64,000 nt of DNA from JAJDOD01 sp039024895 (GCA_039024895.1 JBCCPJ010000007.1:62001-126000); one strand, 5' to 3'. Shown: positions 8,132-17,413, numbered from the stretch's first letter. Translations and numbers: made by a program. The notes: generated by a model not told the origin, from the letters alone.

Positions 8132-8767
8132 TCAGATCAAAAGAACCTGCGCGCCGACGCCGGATAGTGCGAACAGCTCGGCAATGTGCTCGTTGTAGAG
8201 ACCGATGCAGCCATTCGAAGAACGCCGCCCGATCTTGCGCGTATCGTGTGTTCCGTGAATACGGTAATACGTCCAACTAAGGTGTAACGCATGCGTCCCT
8301 AGCGGGTTATCGGGTCCGGGTCCGACAAAGTCCGGCCAATCTGGATTGCGTTTCTTCATAGCGGGCGTCGGCCGCCAAGACGGACCTTCGACCTTCTTTG
8401 TGATGCGCGTGCGTCCGCGTCGCGTAAGATCTTCGGAAAGCGGAACGCTCGTCGGGTAAAGTTTGTACGTCGAGCGATCTGCGCTCCAGTAGTGCAAAGC
8501 CCGCGATGAAATATCGACAAGGATCGCCCCGCCGCGCGTATTGTCGAAGTAAGGTTCCCAGTCCAACGCGCGAAAGCTCGACGCATTCCTACGCACACTT
8601 CCAATCTTGGAGCGATACTCAACAGTGTCGCCGGTCCTTTGTGCAAAGCCTGGCACTGCTGCAGATGCAAGCGACCCGCTTAAGAAAAGCCGGCGGTTGA
8701 AAAATGGTGCAAATTTACCTGACACGGGCAATGCCTCCGAACGCTTTTGCCATTCGCGGTGCAACAT
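8132..8767 (-). CDS. L,D-transpeptidase (YkuD domain), exported
   Basis: A peptidoglycan cross-linking enzyme of about 211 residues. A Tat-like or hydrophobic signal (NRRLFLSGSLASAAVPGFA) sits near residues 24-43. The YkuD active site is clear at the C-terminal end: HGTHDTRKIGRRSSNGCIGL, with the catalytic Cys in SNGC. The reading frame opens at a TTG at 8791; the ATG at 8767 is used because it gives a plausible N-region. Neither start has an obvious Shine-Dalgarno. A second YkuD protein is encoded at 10690-11187. Confidence 0.88.
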   Translation of the reverse strand: MLHREWQKRSEALPVSGKFAPFFNRRLFLSGSLASAAVPGFAQRTGDTVEYRSKIGSVRRNASSFRALDWEPYFDNTRGGAILVDISSRALHYWSADRSTYKLYPTSVPLSEDLTRRGRTRITKKVEGPSWRPTPAMKKRNPDWPDFVGPGPDNPLGTHALHLSWTYYRIHGTHDTRKIGRRSSNGCIGLYNEHIAELFALSGVGAQVLLI

Positions 8768-8879
8768 AGGGAAACAGGTCACAACTCGCAATTCACAGAA
8801 GCGTTTGTTTGCCGATCTAGTTTGAACAGTACCTAACTTGACTGTAAGGCTGTCGCGAACAGAACACAGACAGGCTCAC

Positions 8880-9410
8880 ATGTTGCGCAAATCTCTCATA
8901 TTCGTAGTCCTTCTGGCGCTTGCAGCCTGTTCAACGCCGGAGCCGCGATTCGGTCCAGACGGGCGCCCTCTGCCGCAGGTTTATCGTATCAACAACGATG
9001 ACACGGCAGAGATCCAGTTTCGGATGCTGGATGGCGTGAATGCCCTTCGGGAGGCGCGTGGTGCAGCACCGGTGAACCTAAATTCGGAACTGACGGCAGC
9101 TGCCAAAACCCATGCTCGGGATATGTCGGTTCAGAACCGGCCTTGGCATTTTGGCTCAGATGGATCGAGCCCGCTCGACCGGGTTCAACGTGTTGGCTAT
9201 TCTGGCAGGCTTATCGGCGAGAACATCTCAGAAACGTTTGAGACTGAACTTGAAACGCTTGCGGCCTGGATGGAAACACAAGAGACCCGCGAGGTCATTC
9301 TGGACCCCCGTGCACGCGATCTTGGTTTTTCTTGGTATCAGGAGTCGTCAGGGAAGATCTGGTGGACGCTTGTCACTGGCGCCCCCAGAGGATCACGACC
9401 TAATTCTTGA
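8880..9410 (+). CDS. CAP-domain lipoprotein
   Basis: A 176-residue protein with a lipoprotein signal (LLALAAC, lipobox Cys near residue 17). A CAP domain follows: LNSELTAAAKTHARDM, WHFGSDGSSPLDRVQRVGY and the GENISE signature. The ATG at 8880 is preferred over an upstream GTG/ATG because it places the signal peptide at the N-terminus. The protein is probably anchored in the outer membrane, periplasmic side. It lies 8 bp from the convergent repeat-protein gene. Confidence 0.85.
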   Translation: MLRKSLIFVVLLALAACSTPEPRFGPDGRPLPQVYRINNDDTAEIQFRMLDGVNALREARGAAPVNLNSELTAAAKTHARDMSVQNRPWHFGSDGSSPLDRVQRVGYSGRLIGENISETFETELETLAAWMETQETREVILDPRARDLGFSWYQESSGKIWWTLVTGAPRGSRPNS

Positions 9411-9418
9411 TCTCGACG

Positions 9419-10453
9419 CTATCGGCGCGACAGTGTCGGCCAACCGAATAGGCGAGAGAGCCAAAAACCTTTAGAGTGCGGCGAGCTTCGTATAACGAGA
9501 GGGAGTATGAAGTTGGCCATACGAGCGTGCCTTGGGAAAATGGACGCCGTGATTGGTTTGCGCTTACTGATCAACCCAAACGGGAAGTTGGCCATACGGG
9601 CGTGACGATCAAAGATCGACTCGTCGTAAGGTTTGCGACCGCTGAGCAAGGGGATCGGAAAATTGGCCATGCGTGGGGCACCCGGCATTAGGGCATTTGT
9701 ACCGGTTTTTCCGTTGATCAAATGGGGAAAAGGCCAGTTCGCCATGCGTGCATGGCGGTCAATGATCGATCCGGTATAAGGCTTACGCTTACTCAAAAGA
9801 GGTAAGATCTTATCGGCCATACGGGCGTGGCGGGGAAATGCAAATCCGTCGAAAGGCTTTCGTTTGCTAATGAGCCCGATCGGCCAATTCGCCATACGAG
9901 CGTGATCGTCGATGAGGGAGAAGGTGTAGGGCTTGCTGTCCGAAATCAGTGGAAGAATTTTATCGGCCATGCGCGCATGTGGTTCAACCAGTGAAAAAGT
10001 GACCGGTTTTCGCCGGCTGATCAAGGGTATCGGCCAGTTGGCCATAAAGTAGTTTGTGTTCCCCGGTTCGCGGCGTCGCGACAAGATGTATCGGTGATCG
10101 AGGTAGATACTCGGAGCAGCAGCGGAGCTATCTGGAACAAGTACCTCCTCCACGAGATCGCCCATATCCGCCGCGCCGAGTTCAGCCGCGACATTGCGGG
10201 TGGTCTGTGCTGCTGAAAGCGGTCGATATCCAGCCTCAACCAGTAACACTGCGCCGCCAGAGGCAAGTCTCCGGGCGTAAGCGTCTGCGGTTGCGCTGTC
10301 GATAGTGAAATCTGCACGTCTTTGCGCAAACTCTTCCTCGCTCTCATACAGATGCACAATGCGATCCGAAAACTGGCGAATGAAGATCAGGTCTTTTCTC
10401 GCGGTGCGTGCCCGGTCGACACTGTCGAAATACCGAGTGATGAGCTTTGTCAT
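9419..10453 (-). CDS. Stress-protein-like N-domain followed by exact 25-residue tandem repeats
   Basis: A 344-residue protein of unknown function. The start at 10453 is supported by GGAGAG just upstream; the longer frame to 10582 lacks support. Residues 1-90 (TRYFDSVDRARTARKDL, then AYARRLASGGAVLLVEAGY) loosely resemble the GSP17M/YflT general-stress domain. Residues 137-311 are seven perfect-length 25-residue repeats, and residues 312-336 are a decayed eighth. Repeat units start MAN(W/F)PI or MADKIL, carry KP at unit positions 13-14 and end HAR. There is no signal peptide and no clear membrane helix. Basic and aromatic residues are strongly patterned, so a binding or assembly surface is plausible. 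Confidence 0.8.
   Translation of the reverse strand: MTKLITRYFDSVDRARTARKDLIFIRQFSDRIVHLYESEEEFAQRRADFTIDSATADAYARRLASGGAVLLVEAGYRPLSAAQTTRNVAAELGAADMGDLVEEVLVPDSSAAAPSIYLDHRYILSRRREPGNTNYFMANWPIPLISRRKPVTFSLVEPHARMADKILPLISDSKPYTFSLIDDHARMANWPIGLISKRKPFDGFAFPRHARMADKILPLLSKRKPYTGSIIDRHARMANWPFPHLINGKTGTNALMPGAPRMANFPIPLLSGRKPYDESIFDRHARMANFPFGLISKRKPITASIFPRHARMANFILPLVIRSSPHSKGFWLSRLFGWPTLSRR
9521..10045 (-). repeat. Seven in-frame 75-bp tandem repeats (25 residues each)
   Basis: The seven units code residues 137-311 of the protein at 9419-10453 with no length change in any unit. Units 1, 3, 5, 6 and 7 begin MANW or MANF; units 2 and 4 begin MADKIL, so the first four alternate. Nucleotide identity is lower than protein similarity, with many third-base differences. 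That points to selection on the protein, not a recent minisatellite expansion. Confidence 0.93.
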
Positions 10454-10689
10454 GGTCTCTCCTTCGGACCGGGAGACCTTTCCGCCCTTTTCGGAAGTCT
10501 TGCCCTGGCCACATTTGCGGCGGTGGTGCTTTCGCGTCTCGAATGTGGACGCTTGTTGCACCGGTTGTTTTTCTCGTTTCACCTCAGGGCAACAAGGGTG
10601 AACGATTGGCTGTAAGTCTAAGTAGACGACTTTTGCCGTCAGCGATACGCTACACGCCGATTAAATGCGAGTCCATAACTTTACCTCGT

Positions 10690-11187
10690 TCACCGGTAGA
10701 TCGCGATAGGCGTACCCGTGCGTACCATAGAGTAGATCTCTTCCATTTCATCATTTTTGACTGCAATGCATCCCCAGGTCCAATCTCGAACGAGACGTTG
10801 AACCGGGTTACCACGACCATGGATAAATATGTCACCGCCGGGAGATTTACCGAGCTTCTGTGCCCTTTGTCTGTCTCGCGGATTTGGATAGCTGATGCCC
10901 AGTGACAGATGAAACTCACTTTTGGGATTTCGCCGGTCGATATAATAAAGTCCCTCGGGCGTTCGCCCGTCGCCTTCGATCCGCTTATGCCCCTCTGGCG
11001 CAAAACCAAGATCAATGGGGTAGGAACGCAATACCGTCGTGCCATGCATCAGATGCATGTAGCGCGCGCTTTTAAACACAATGATCTTGGTGACCGCTGG
11101 TCCGTTGTATCGTCGGAACTTGGACGAACACCCTGCCAAGAACGCCATCATTGATGCGAAGACGAATCTTCTGGAAACTGCTCTCAT
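10690..11187 (-). CDS. L,D-transpeptidase family lipoprotein (YkuD domain)
   Basis: A 165-residue protein with a lipoprotein signal (FVFASMMAFLAGC, Cys near 20). The YkuD core reads IIVFKSARYMHLMH, then GDGRTPEGLYYIDRRN, then IFIHGRGNPVQR and WTWGCIAVKNDEMEEI, with the catalytic Cys in WGCIAV. This layout is that of the DpaA/ErfK-type family acting on peptidoglycan or lipoprotein linkages. It is monocistronic, with 236 bp of featureless sequence between it and the repeat-protein gene. Confidence 0.9.
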   Translation of the reverse strand: MRAVSRRFVFASMMAFLAGCSSKFRRYNGPAVTKIIVFKSARYMHLMHGTTVLRSYPIDLGFAPEGHKRIEGDGRTPEGLYYIDRRNPKSEFHLSLGISYPNPRDRQRAQKLGKSPGGDIFIHGRGNPVQRLVRDWTWGCIAVKNDEMEEIYSMVRTGTPIAIYR

Positions 11188-11298
11188 AATTCAGCCCAAA
11201 GCTGTTATTGTTTGCGTGCGAAGATAGCTTCTTTGCACGCTTCCGCAAATCCTATGATTAGGGAAAAGAGCTTTCCAACGTGTTGAAGTGGCAACGGT

Positions 11299-12312
11299 TT
11301 ATATAGCCAACCCATCAGACCCGAAGAAATGAAGGCGTTCTGCAGGGGCAATCAGACCGATTTGTTCTCCTTCACGAAGCGTCGTATCACCGTCGGTTCG
11401 TACCGTCACCTGCCCCGCCTCACCCGCATCGACGATCACAAACGTGTCTGCGCCAAGGTATTCAAGGACATCAATCGTGCCATCCAGGAAGCCGTCTCCG
11501 ACTGCGCCAATTTCGATATGTTCTGGTCGAATCCCAACTTTCGTGGCGCCTTGCGTCTCGCCGAGCCTCAACTGAGGCGACACGTCCAAAATGTTCATCT
11601 TTGGGCTGCCAATGAACTCGGCGACGAAAAGGTTTGCGGGCTTTTCGTAGAGTTCACGCGGTGTCCCAACCTGTGCAATGACACCAAACTCCAACACAAC
11701 AATTCTGTCAGCGAGGGTCATCGCTTCCACCTGGTCATGCGTCACATAGATCATAGTCCGGTTTAGCGACTGGTGGAGCTTTGCAATTTCGTAGCGCGTT
11801 TCAACGCGCAAGGCGGCGTCCAAATTCGAGAGAGGCTCGTCGAATAGGAATGCCGTTGGGTCCCTCACAATGGATCGCCCAATAGCCACTCGCTGGCGTT
11901 GCCCGCCGGACAAGGCCTTCGGACGCCGGTCAAGGTAGGGCTCCAACTTCAGAACCTTTGCGGCTTCTTCAACCTTCTCGTCGATCTCTGCCTTCGGACG
12001 CCCGGCCGTTTTAAGCGAAAAGCCCATATTCTCACGCACGGACATATGCGGATAAAGCGCATAGGACTGGAAGACCATGGTCAGACCGCGTTTAGACGGT
12101 GGGTCGGCTGTCTTGTCGTCGCTGTCGATTAAGAGCTTTCCTCTGCTAATCTCTTCGAGTCCGCCAATCATGCGGAGCAGGGTTGATTTACCGCAGCCGG
12201 ATGGGCCGACGAAAACCACGAACTCGCCTTCATTGATCTCAAGATCGATACCCTTGATGACCTGCAGCTCACCGTACCATTTTTCTACTGCTGAGAGAGA
12301 GATTGCTCCCAT
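11299..12312 (-). CDS. Sugar ABC transporter ATP-binding protein (UgpC/MalK-like)
   Basis: A 337-residue ATPase: Walker A GPSGCGKST (36-44), signature LSGGQ (134-138), Walker B LFDEP and the H-loop VTHDQVEAMTLADR. A C-terminal TOBE/OB domain of the MalK type begins near 235. GGAGG lies 9 nt before the ATG at 12312; an ATG at 12321 has no spacing to it, so 12312 is chosen, one base past the stop of the hydrolase gene. It powers the importer formed by the two permeases at 13570-16025. Confidence 0.93.
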   Translation of the reverse strand: MGAISLSAVEKWYGELQVIKGIDLEINEGEFVVFVGPSGCGKSTLLRMIGGLEEISRGKLLIDSDDKTADPPSKRGLTMVFQSYALYPHMSVRENMGFSLKTAGRPKAEIDEKVEEAAKVLKLEPYLDRRPKALSGGQRQRVAIGRSIVRDPTAFLFDEPLSNLDAALRVETRYEIAKLHQSLNRTMIYVTHDQVEAMTLADRIVVLEFGVIAQVGTPRELYEKPANLFVAEFIGSPKMNILDVSPQLRLGETQGATKVGIRPEHIEIGAVGDGFLDGTIDVLEYLGADTFVIVDAGEAGQVTVRTDGDTTLREGEQIGLIAPAERLHFFGSDGLAI

Positions 12313-12313
12313 G

Positions 12314-13573
12314 TCATCCATCCTCCACGCTGGGGCTGGCCCAGGCAAGCCAAACGGCTGCTGTCCAGCTAAAAGATCCACCGCCCGCAGGCTCGCCTGT
12401 CAACGGATCAAAATATTCTGCAAACCCATGTTCTGAAATGAGATCGCGCGTTGTGTCACGCAGTCGGTCCGCGTAGTCGTCATATCCCATATCGCGCAAG
12501 CCACGCCCGATCATGGAGTTCATGAAAGCCCAGGTCGGGCCACGCCAATAACGCTTTGAGTCAAACTTGGCGGTGCCAGTTGGATGACTTGGCACCGGGT
12601 ATCGACAGATGGAAAAGGCCGCTTCGAGATGAGCGAGCATTGTTCCATCATCAACTCCAGCATACCAGCAAAGATAAGATGCGTTGGACACGTTGCCGGT
12701 ATGCTTACCCGTCGAAAGATCAATGGCATCGAAAACCCCGAGTTCAGGGTTTCGTAAAATTGATGCCCCTTGTCTAAGCTGCGTCGTCCAATCCTCCAAC
12801 TCGTGGACATCTTCGCCTAGCGCACTGCCTATGAAGGTCAGGTCGCGGTTCGCGCGCAGAAGAATGAACGTTGTGGTTGGATCCGCCACACGCAAGAGGC
12901 TCAACTGTGCTAACTTCTCATCACTCCAGCTTGACTGTTTACCTTGCTGCACCAACCAGACGTAGCGGTCGTATTCTTCTTTCGTTGGCCGCATCGACTC
13001 GTCAACGTGAGACGTGTCTCGTCGCGTATACTCGCCAACACCCTCCGGGTTGATTGCAGACATTGCAGCATCCCAATCTGGTGCATTATCGCGCCCAGAC
13101 TCCCAAGGATGTGTGATGAAGATGGTTCCTTCATGGTTACGCCAAGTCATGAACCAAGCGTGCCAAGCCTTCAACTTCTTGAAGAGCGGACGCATCCGTT
13201 CATGGTTTGGATCACGTTCGAAAACAGAGCGAAGAAGTGTTGCCGCAACGGGTGGTTGACTAACACCAGATGACGGGATGGGACCCTGGTAAGCGCCCCA
13301 TACATCTGGCCCCGGAAAATAGCCGGGATCAGGACGATGGAAGAGAATGTGGGGAACCATCCCCGATTCCCACTGCCCAGACATCAGAGTTTCGATTTCG
13401 GCCCACGCTCGTTCGGTATCGAATGTGGCAAACCCCCAAGCCGCAAATGCGGAGTCCCAGTTCCATTGGTACGGATACAAACCCGAGGTTGGTATTGTAT
13501 ATCCACCGCGGTCATTGCCGCGCAGAATTGCCCGTGCTTGTTCGTCCCGCTCGATGAGTGTCATTTTGGTCAT
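12314..13573 (-). CDS. GH63-like glycoside hydrolase (MGH1/glucosylglycerate-hydrolase-like)
   Basis: A 419-residue (alpha/alpha)6-barrel hydrolase. Visible landmarks are YPYQWNWDSAFAAWGFA (34-50), SGVSQPPVAATLL, ITHPWESGRDNAPDWDAAM, RYWRGPTWAFMN and EYFDPLTGEPAGGGSFSWTAA, which match GH63-type enzymes acting on mannosyl- or glucosylglycerate and short alpha-glucosides. No signal peptide is seen, so the substrate is probably hydrolysed after import. The start shares ATGA with the permease stop. The exact sugar is inferred only to the level of a small alpha-glycoside or compatible solute. Confidence 0.82.
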   Translation of the reverse strand: MTKMTLIERDEQARAILRGNDRGGYTIPTSGLYPYQWNWDSAFAAWGFATFDTERAWAEIETLMSGQWESGMVPHILFHRPDPGYFPGPDVWGAYQGPIPSSGVSQPPVAATLLRSVFERDPNHERMRPLFKKLKAWHAWFMTWRNHEGTIFITHPWESGRDNAPDWDAAMSAINPEGVGEYTRRDTSHVDESMRPTKEEYDRYVWLVQQGKQSSWSDEKLAQLSLLRVADPTTTFILLRANRDLTFIGSALGEDVHELEDWTTQLRQGASILRNPELGVFDAIDLSTGKHTGNVSNASYLCWYAGVDDGTMLAHLEAAFSICRYPVPSHPTGTAKFDSKRYWRGPTWAFMNSMIGRGLRDMGYDDYADRLRDTTRDLISEHGFAEYFDPLTGEPAGGGSFSWTAAVWLAWASPSVEDG

Positions 13574-14799
13574 CCCTTAACGCTCCCTGCGGTCAGACCT
13601 TTTGTCATAAAGCGCTCTAGTCCCAAGAACAGGATCATGATCGGCACAGTTGCGATCACGGAGCCCGCCATTAAGTGTTGTCGCGGGATCTCGGAGGAAT
13701 TGAGCGAAGCGATCCCACGCGTCAGCGTGAAGATCGATGGATCGTCCAAAAGCATGAACGCGAGCAAAAACTCATTCCACGCGATCATAAAGACGTAGAG
13801 GCTCACACTTGCCAGCGCAGGAAGTGCAAGAGGTAAGGTTATTTTCCAGATCACCTGAAGACGATTTAGGCCGTCCATCAACCCGGCCTCTTCAACCTCC
13901 GCCGGCAGCCCTCGGAAGTATCCTTGCAACATGTAGAGAGCGACAGGAATTGTGGTCACCGGATAGATCAGGACAAGACCAAAGATCGTATTTCGTAGAC
14001 CGGTCATCGAAAAGCCAATGTATATTGGCAGAGCCAGGACGATCATGGGCACCATGTAGATCAATAGTATCGAGCGCGAGAACGCTTTCTGCCCCTTAAA
14101 CCGGAGCCTTGCGACGGCGTAAGCGCCTGGAACGCTAAACAGCAGTGTCAAGAATACGGTGATTACCGATACATAGAAGGACGTCCACAAATAGGTGCCG
14201 AAGTTGAAGTCGAGAAACAGCTCTTGGTAACTTCTCAGAAGACCCCAACCCTTGCTCAGGTCTATTGAAAAATCGAGTGGGTTTTGCAGCAGCTCAGCTT
14301 GGTTTTTGAGGCTGGTCATAACCATCACATAAAACGGTATGGCGACAATCGCGGTAAAGAAGACGTAACCGAACCCTGTAAAAAAATGGATCACTGCTTC
14401 TTCAAACTCGTGGCGTGTCGCCGATCCGAACGGCAAAGATTTTAGCATCACCGACAATGGCCACGCCGAAGCCACAGCAAAGACAATCCACGTGAGGATC
14501 AATGTCACATTGCTCGTGCCATCTGCCGCAACGATCGCTGGATTCAAGAGTAGGAAAGCCGCGACAGGAAAGACTGCTAGCCCGGCGCTCCATACAATCC
14601 TTTGGCTTCTTGTGCGGTCCCCATCAGGCAACCACACAAACCCAAGCCATGCACCGAATATCAGGCTAGACAAGAGGATTGGCCGCAATCCCTCCCCAGT
14701 GGCAAAGCTCAGCACCATGCAGGCAATGACTGCCATGACGAATGTCCAAAGTGCCCCGATGATAGGCCCGGCAATATAGCCATAGCGAAGCGCGCTCAT
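13570..14799 (-). CDS. Carbohydrate ABC transporter permease (MalG-type) with extra N-terminal membrane region
   Basis: 409 residues, about 120 longer than usual MalG-type permeases. Residues 1-125 hold roughly four additional hydrophobic segments. The canonical permease follows, with IPFYVMVMTSLKNQAELL near 152-169 and the EAA loop EAGLMDGLNRLQVIWKITLP near 305-324. It shares 4 bp with the gene before and the gene after it. The extra segments are probably fused in this lineage; their role is unknown. Confidence 0.88.
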   Translation of the reverse strand: MSALRYGYIAGPIIGALWTFVMAVIACMVLSFATGEGLRPILLSSLIFGAWLGFVWLPDGDRTRSQRIVWSAGLAVFPVAAFLLLNPAIVAADGTSNVTLILTWIVFAVASAWPLSVMLKSLPFGSATRHEFEEAVIHFFTGFGYVFFTAIVAIPFYVMVMTSLKNQAELLQNPLDFSIDLSKGWGLLRSYQELFLDFNFGTYLWTSFYVSVITVFLTLLFSVPGAYAVARLRFKGQKAFSRSILLIYMVPMIVLALPIYIGFSMTGLRNTIFGLVLIYPVTTIPVALYMLQGYFRGLPAEVEEAGLMDGLNRLQVIWKITLPLALPALASVSLYVFMIAWNEFLLAFMLLDDPSIFTLTRGIASLNSSEIPRQHLMAGSVIATVPIMILFLGLERFMTKGLTAGSVKG

Positions 14800-16025
14800 A
14801 GACCTTCCTCCCGGCTGATAAAGCGAAAAAAGAGGAACGAGAACGTGAGCAAACAGCAGAAGATCACAACTGCAACCGCAGCTCCCGCACCAATGTTCGA
14901 CACGGCGAAGGCCTGTTCGTAGACATTCACGGTCAAAGTGCGGGTTCCTGCATTACCACCGGTGAGCAGGAAGATGTCGTCGAACTTATTGAAGGTCCAA
15001 ATGAAGCGCAGGAGGAATAGAACACTCAATATCCCGAGAAGCTGAGGCACGGAAAGATACCAGAACTTCTGGAACGGAGATGCTCCGTCCATATCGGCCG
15101 CCTCGTACATATCGGCATCGATCGACTGCATTCGCGCCAGAATGAACAGGAAAGATAACGGGAAGTATCGCCAGATTTCGAAGACCGTCACCATGATAAG
15201 CGCGAGCGGGCGCTCTCCGAAGAAATTGATGGCCTCCTGCGTTACGCCCATTTGTATCAACAGGGCATTCGCAGAGCCCGAGAAAGGGTCAAACAGAATG
15301 ATCCAGGCGAACGCCACAGCGATTACCGGTGCAACATACGGAAAGAGGTAAAGCCCTCGCAGTATGCCTTGGCCCCTAAATTCTTTGTTCAACAGAAGGG
15401 CCGCGAACAGACCAAACAGCAAGGCGCCTATCGTTCCGAAAATCGTGTAGAACATGGTGACCCACAGGACCGTCCAAAATTCATTTCCGTCGAACACCCG
15501 CGCGAAGTTCTCACCCGAAAATTCAAAATTTGTCAGAATACTGTCGCCGGAACCCGTTGTGACCGGCTGTGACCCTTCCAGCGCCTCCTCGGCCGCCTCT
15601 TCATTCTCGGTTGCAATGAAGACCTCCACTTCATCGCGCTCACCACCATCGAGTTCACCAAGATCACACAGGATTCTGCCTGCCGTAATCTCGCAACGCG
15701 GGTCGGCTCGCAAAATCTCCACTTCGTCTGGAAAGGTGTCGGCGAGCGTCACATTGGATATGATCTCTTGCTGACTGGAATTTCGAATGCGGTACTGGAC
15801 ACGCAGCGTGTCCTCTGACCCACGCAACGCCTCCCGAACGACAGGTGCCGGTGGTCGTAGATCAGCCAACCCAATTGGTTTTACGCTGATCCAGAAAATT
15901 GCCAACAACGGCAGAAAAACGACCGTGGTGACAATTGCAATAGTTGGAAACAGAAGACCCCACGCCAATCGCGCCTCGCGCTTACCAAGGGGACCCGTTC
16001 CAGTAGGAGGTATGGCTGTAGACAT
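14796..16025 (-). CDS. Carbohydrate ABC transporter permease (MalF-type) with periplasmic insert
   Basis: 409 residues. TM1 (20-48) is followed by an insert at about 60-160 with beta-strand spacing (LRVQYRIRNSSQQEIISNVTL, then DTFPDEVEILRADPRCEI and CDLGELDGGERDEVEV). It resembles a DUF11-like Ig fold, with two Cys at 111 and 120 that could form a disulfide. The permease core follows, with DMDGASPFQKFWYLSVPQL as EAA loop. The position is analogous to the P2 loop of E. coli MalF, which contacts the binding protein; the fold here looks different. Confidence 0.88.
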   Translation of the reverse strand: MSTAIPPTGTGPLGKREARLAWGLLFPTIAIVTTVVFLPLLAIFWISVKPIGLADLRPPAPVVREALRGSEDTLRVQYRIRNSSQQEIISNVTLADTFPDEVEILRADPRCEITAGRILCDLGELDGGERDEVEVFIATENEEAAEEALEGSQPVTTGSGDSILTNFEFSGENFARVFDGNEFWTVLWVTMFYTIFGTIGALLFGLFAALLLNKEFRGQGILRGLYLFPYVAPVIAVAFAWIILFDPFSGSANALLIQMGVTQEAINFFGERPLALIMVTVFEIWRYFPLSFLFILARMQSIDADMYEAADMDGASPFQKFWYLSVPQLLGILSVLFLLRFIWTFNKFDDIFLLTGGNAGTRTLTVNVYEQAFAVSNIGAGAAVAVVIFCCLLTFSFLFFRFISREEGL

Positions 16026-16078
16026 GAGCGTTCCGTAGCTTGATGGCCGGGGCGGCGATGCCGTCCCGGCCGTTGCAC

Positions 16079-17413
16079 TTACTCGATAGACGCCAACTCG
16101 TCGTTCATTTTGGCAACGGCATCTGTTGCCGAAATCTCGCCGTCAAAGAACTCCCGGAATACCCGGTTGATCGTCTGACTGTTGATAATTTTCGACGCCA
16201 ATGCCAGTTGACCTTCTGCGACACCCCAACGTTTGCCAACGTCCAGGCCACCGACGATTTCATCAATCATTTCTTGAGGATAGATTTCTCCAAGCGGTGC
16301 TTTCCGGTCTACGCCAACATCCAGTTGCGACCACGCTTCAACGAATTCTGTTGACCCTTCCGATGCACCGCGACGAATAGGGAACTTGCCTTCCGGAGCA
16401 ATCGCGAGCGTCGATGTATAAGCGTCGCTCATAGCATACTCGATGAATGCTTGCGCTTCTTCGATGTCGACATCCGCTGTAATTCCGAAGTAACGCGCAT
16501 CAGCCCAAGCCGCACCATCTGAGTTCGAAGGACCAGCAAAGTTTGTTACGATACCCGCTTTCTCCGCAAGTTCCCGCGTCGTCGGATCGTCGTTGATTGT
16601 CGGGGGCGCGCTATCCCGCAGGCCAGCCATCTCATCGAGGATAAACGGCGACCAGATGATCATCGCTGTCTGACCAGCAAAGAAAAGTGTCCGCGCCTGA
16701 TCCCAGAACAGCTCGCCTGGAGGAGATGCTTCTGCGATTGCTTTGTAGAACTCGAGCGCCTCCACGGTCTTTGCTTCGTCAAAGCCGGAGAAGCCGTTCG
16801 CGTCCACCGGGGAGGCGCCATTTGCAAGAAGGATGTGCTCCAGAACCTGGCCCATATAGCCTTCGTCCACTTTGGTGGGCGCAACAAAGCCATACATTTC
16901 TGGAGGGTTATGGAGCGTCTCTATTGCCGCCAGCACGTTGGCAAAGGAGTTCGGTGGCTCAAGACCGTTTTCCTCGAATAGATCCCGGCGATAAATCACC
17001 ATCTGCGTCCAACCGTCTACTGGCACGGACGCAAAACCGTCTTCGACGGCGGCCATGTTCATTGGACCGGGTGCGAACGTGCCTGTGCCGAGCTTATTGA
17101 CCACTTCAGTCGCTGCCTCAGCATCAAGGATGCCAGCTTCGGTCCAGGGGAGTGCGTACTGCAAAGGATGATAAATCACGTCGGGCAAGTCACCCGCCGC
17201 AAAAGCCGCTGTTGCGCGCGTCCCGTATTCCTGCTCGTCGACAGGAATAACTTCTACTCCAATTCCGGATTTTGTTTCGAAGTCAGCGGCCATCTGCTGC
17301 TGACGCTCGAGACGTTCTGGCTGTGTTTCGGTTGTCCAGAACCGAATGTCTGCCAGCGCACTGCTCGCGGACAGCATCAGTCCAAGCGCTGTTGTTGTCA
17401 TCAATCTATTCAT
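16079..17413 (-). CDS. Sugar ABC transporter periplasmic substrate-binding protein
   Basis: A 444-residue family 1 binding protein with a signal peptide (LMTTTALGLMLSASSALA). The mature part begins IRFWTTETQPERLERQQQMAADFE; PDVIYHPLQYALPW and RTLFFAGQTAMIIWSPF are typical of oligosaccharide-binding proteins. GGGAGG six bases before the ATG fixes the start at 17413. It is the first transporter gene after the LacI regulator, and a 53-bp gap separates it from the MalF-type permease, a likely site for its higher expression. Confidence 0.92.
   Translation of the reverse strand: MNRLMTTTALGLMLSASSALADIRFWTTETQPERLERQQQMAADFETKSGIGVEVIPVDEQEYGTRATAAFAAGDLPDVIYHPLQYALPWTEAGILDAEAATEVVNKLGTGTFAPGPMNMAAVEDGFASVPVDGWTQMVIYRRDLFEENGLEPPNSFANVLAAIETLHNPPEMYGFVAPTKVDEGYMGQVLEHILLANGASPVDANGFSGFDEAKTVEALEFYKAIAEASPPGELFWDQARTLFFAGQTAMIIWSPFILDEMAGLRDSAPPTINDDPTTRELAEKAGIVTNFAGPSNSDGAAWADARYFGITADVDIEEAQAFIEYAMSDAYTSTLAIAPEGKFPIRRGASEGSTEFVEAWSQLDVGVDRKAPLGEIYPQEMIDEIVGGLDVGKRWGVAEGQLALASKIINSQTINRVFREFFDGEISATDAVAKMNDELASIE

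Noticed and set aside
9521..10045. Regularly spaced 75-bp repeats resembling a CRISPR array or minisatellite
   Set aside because: Units are contiguous, without unique spacers, and keep one reading frame with silent third-base differences, so they are protein repeats.
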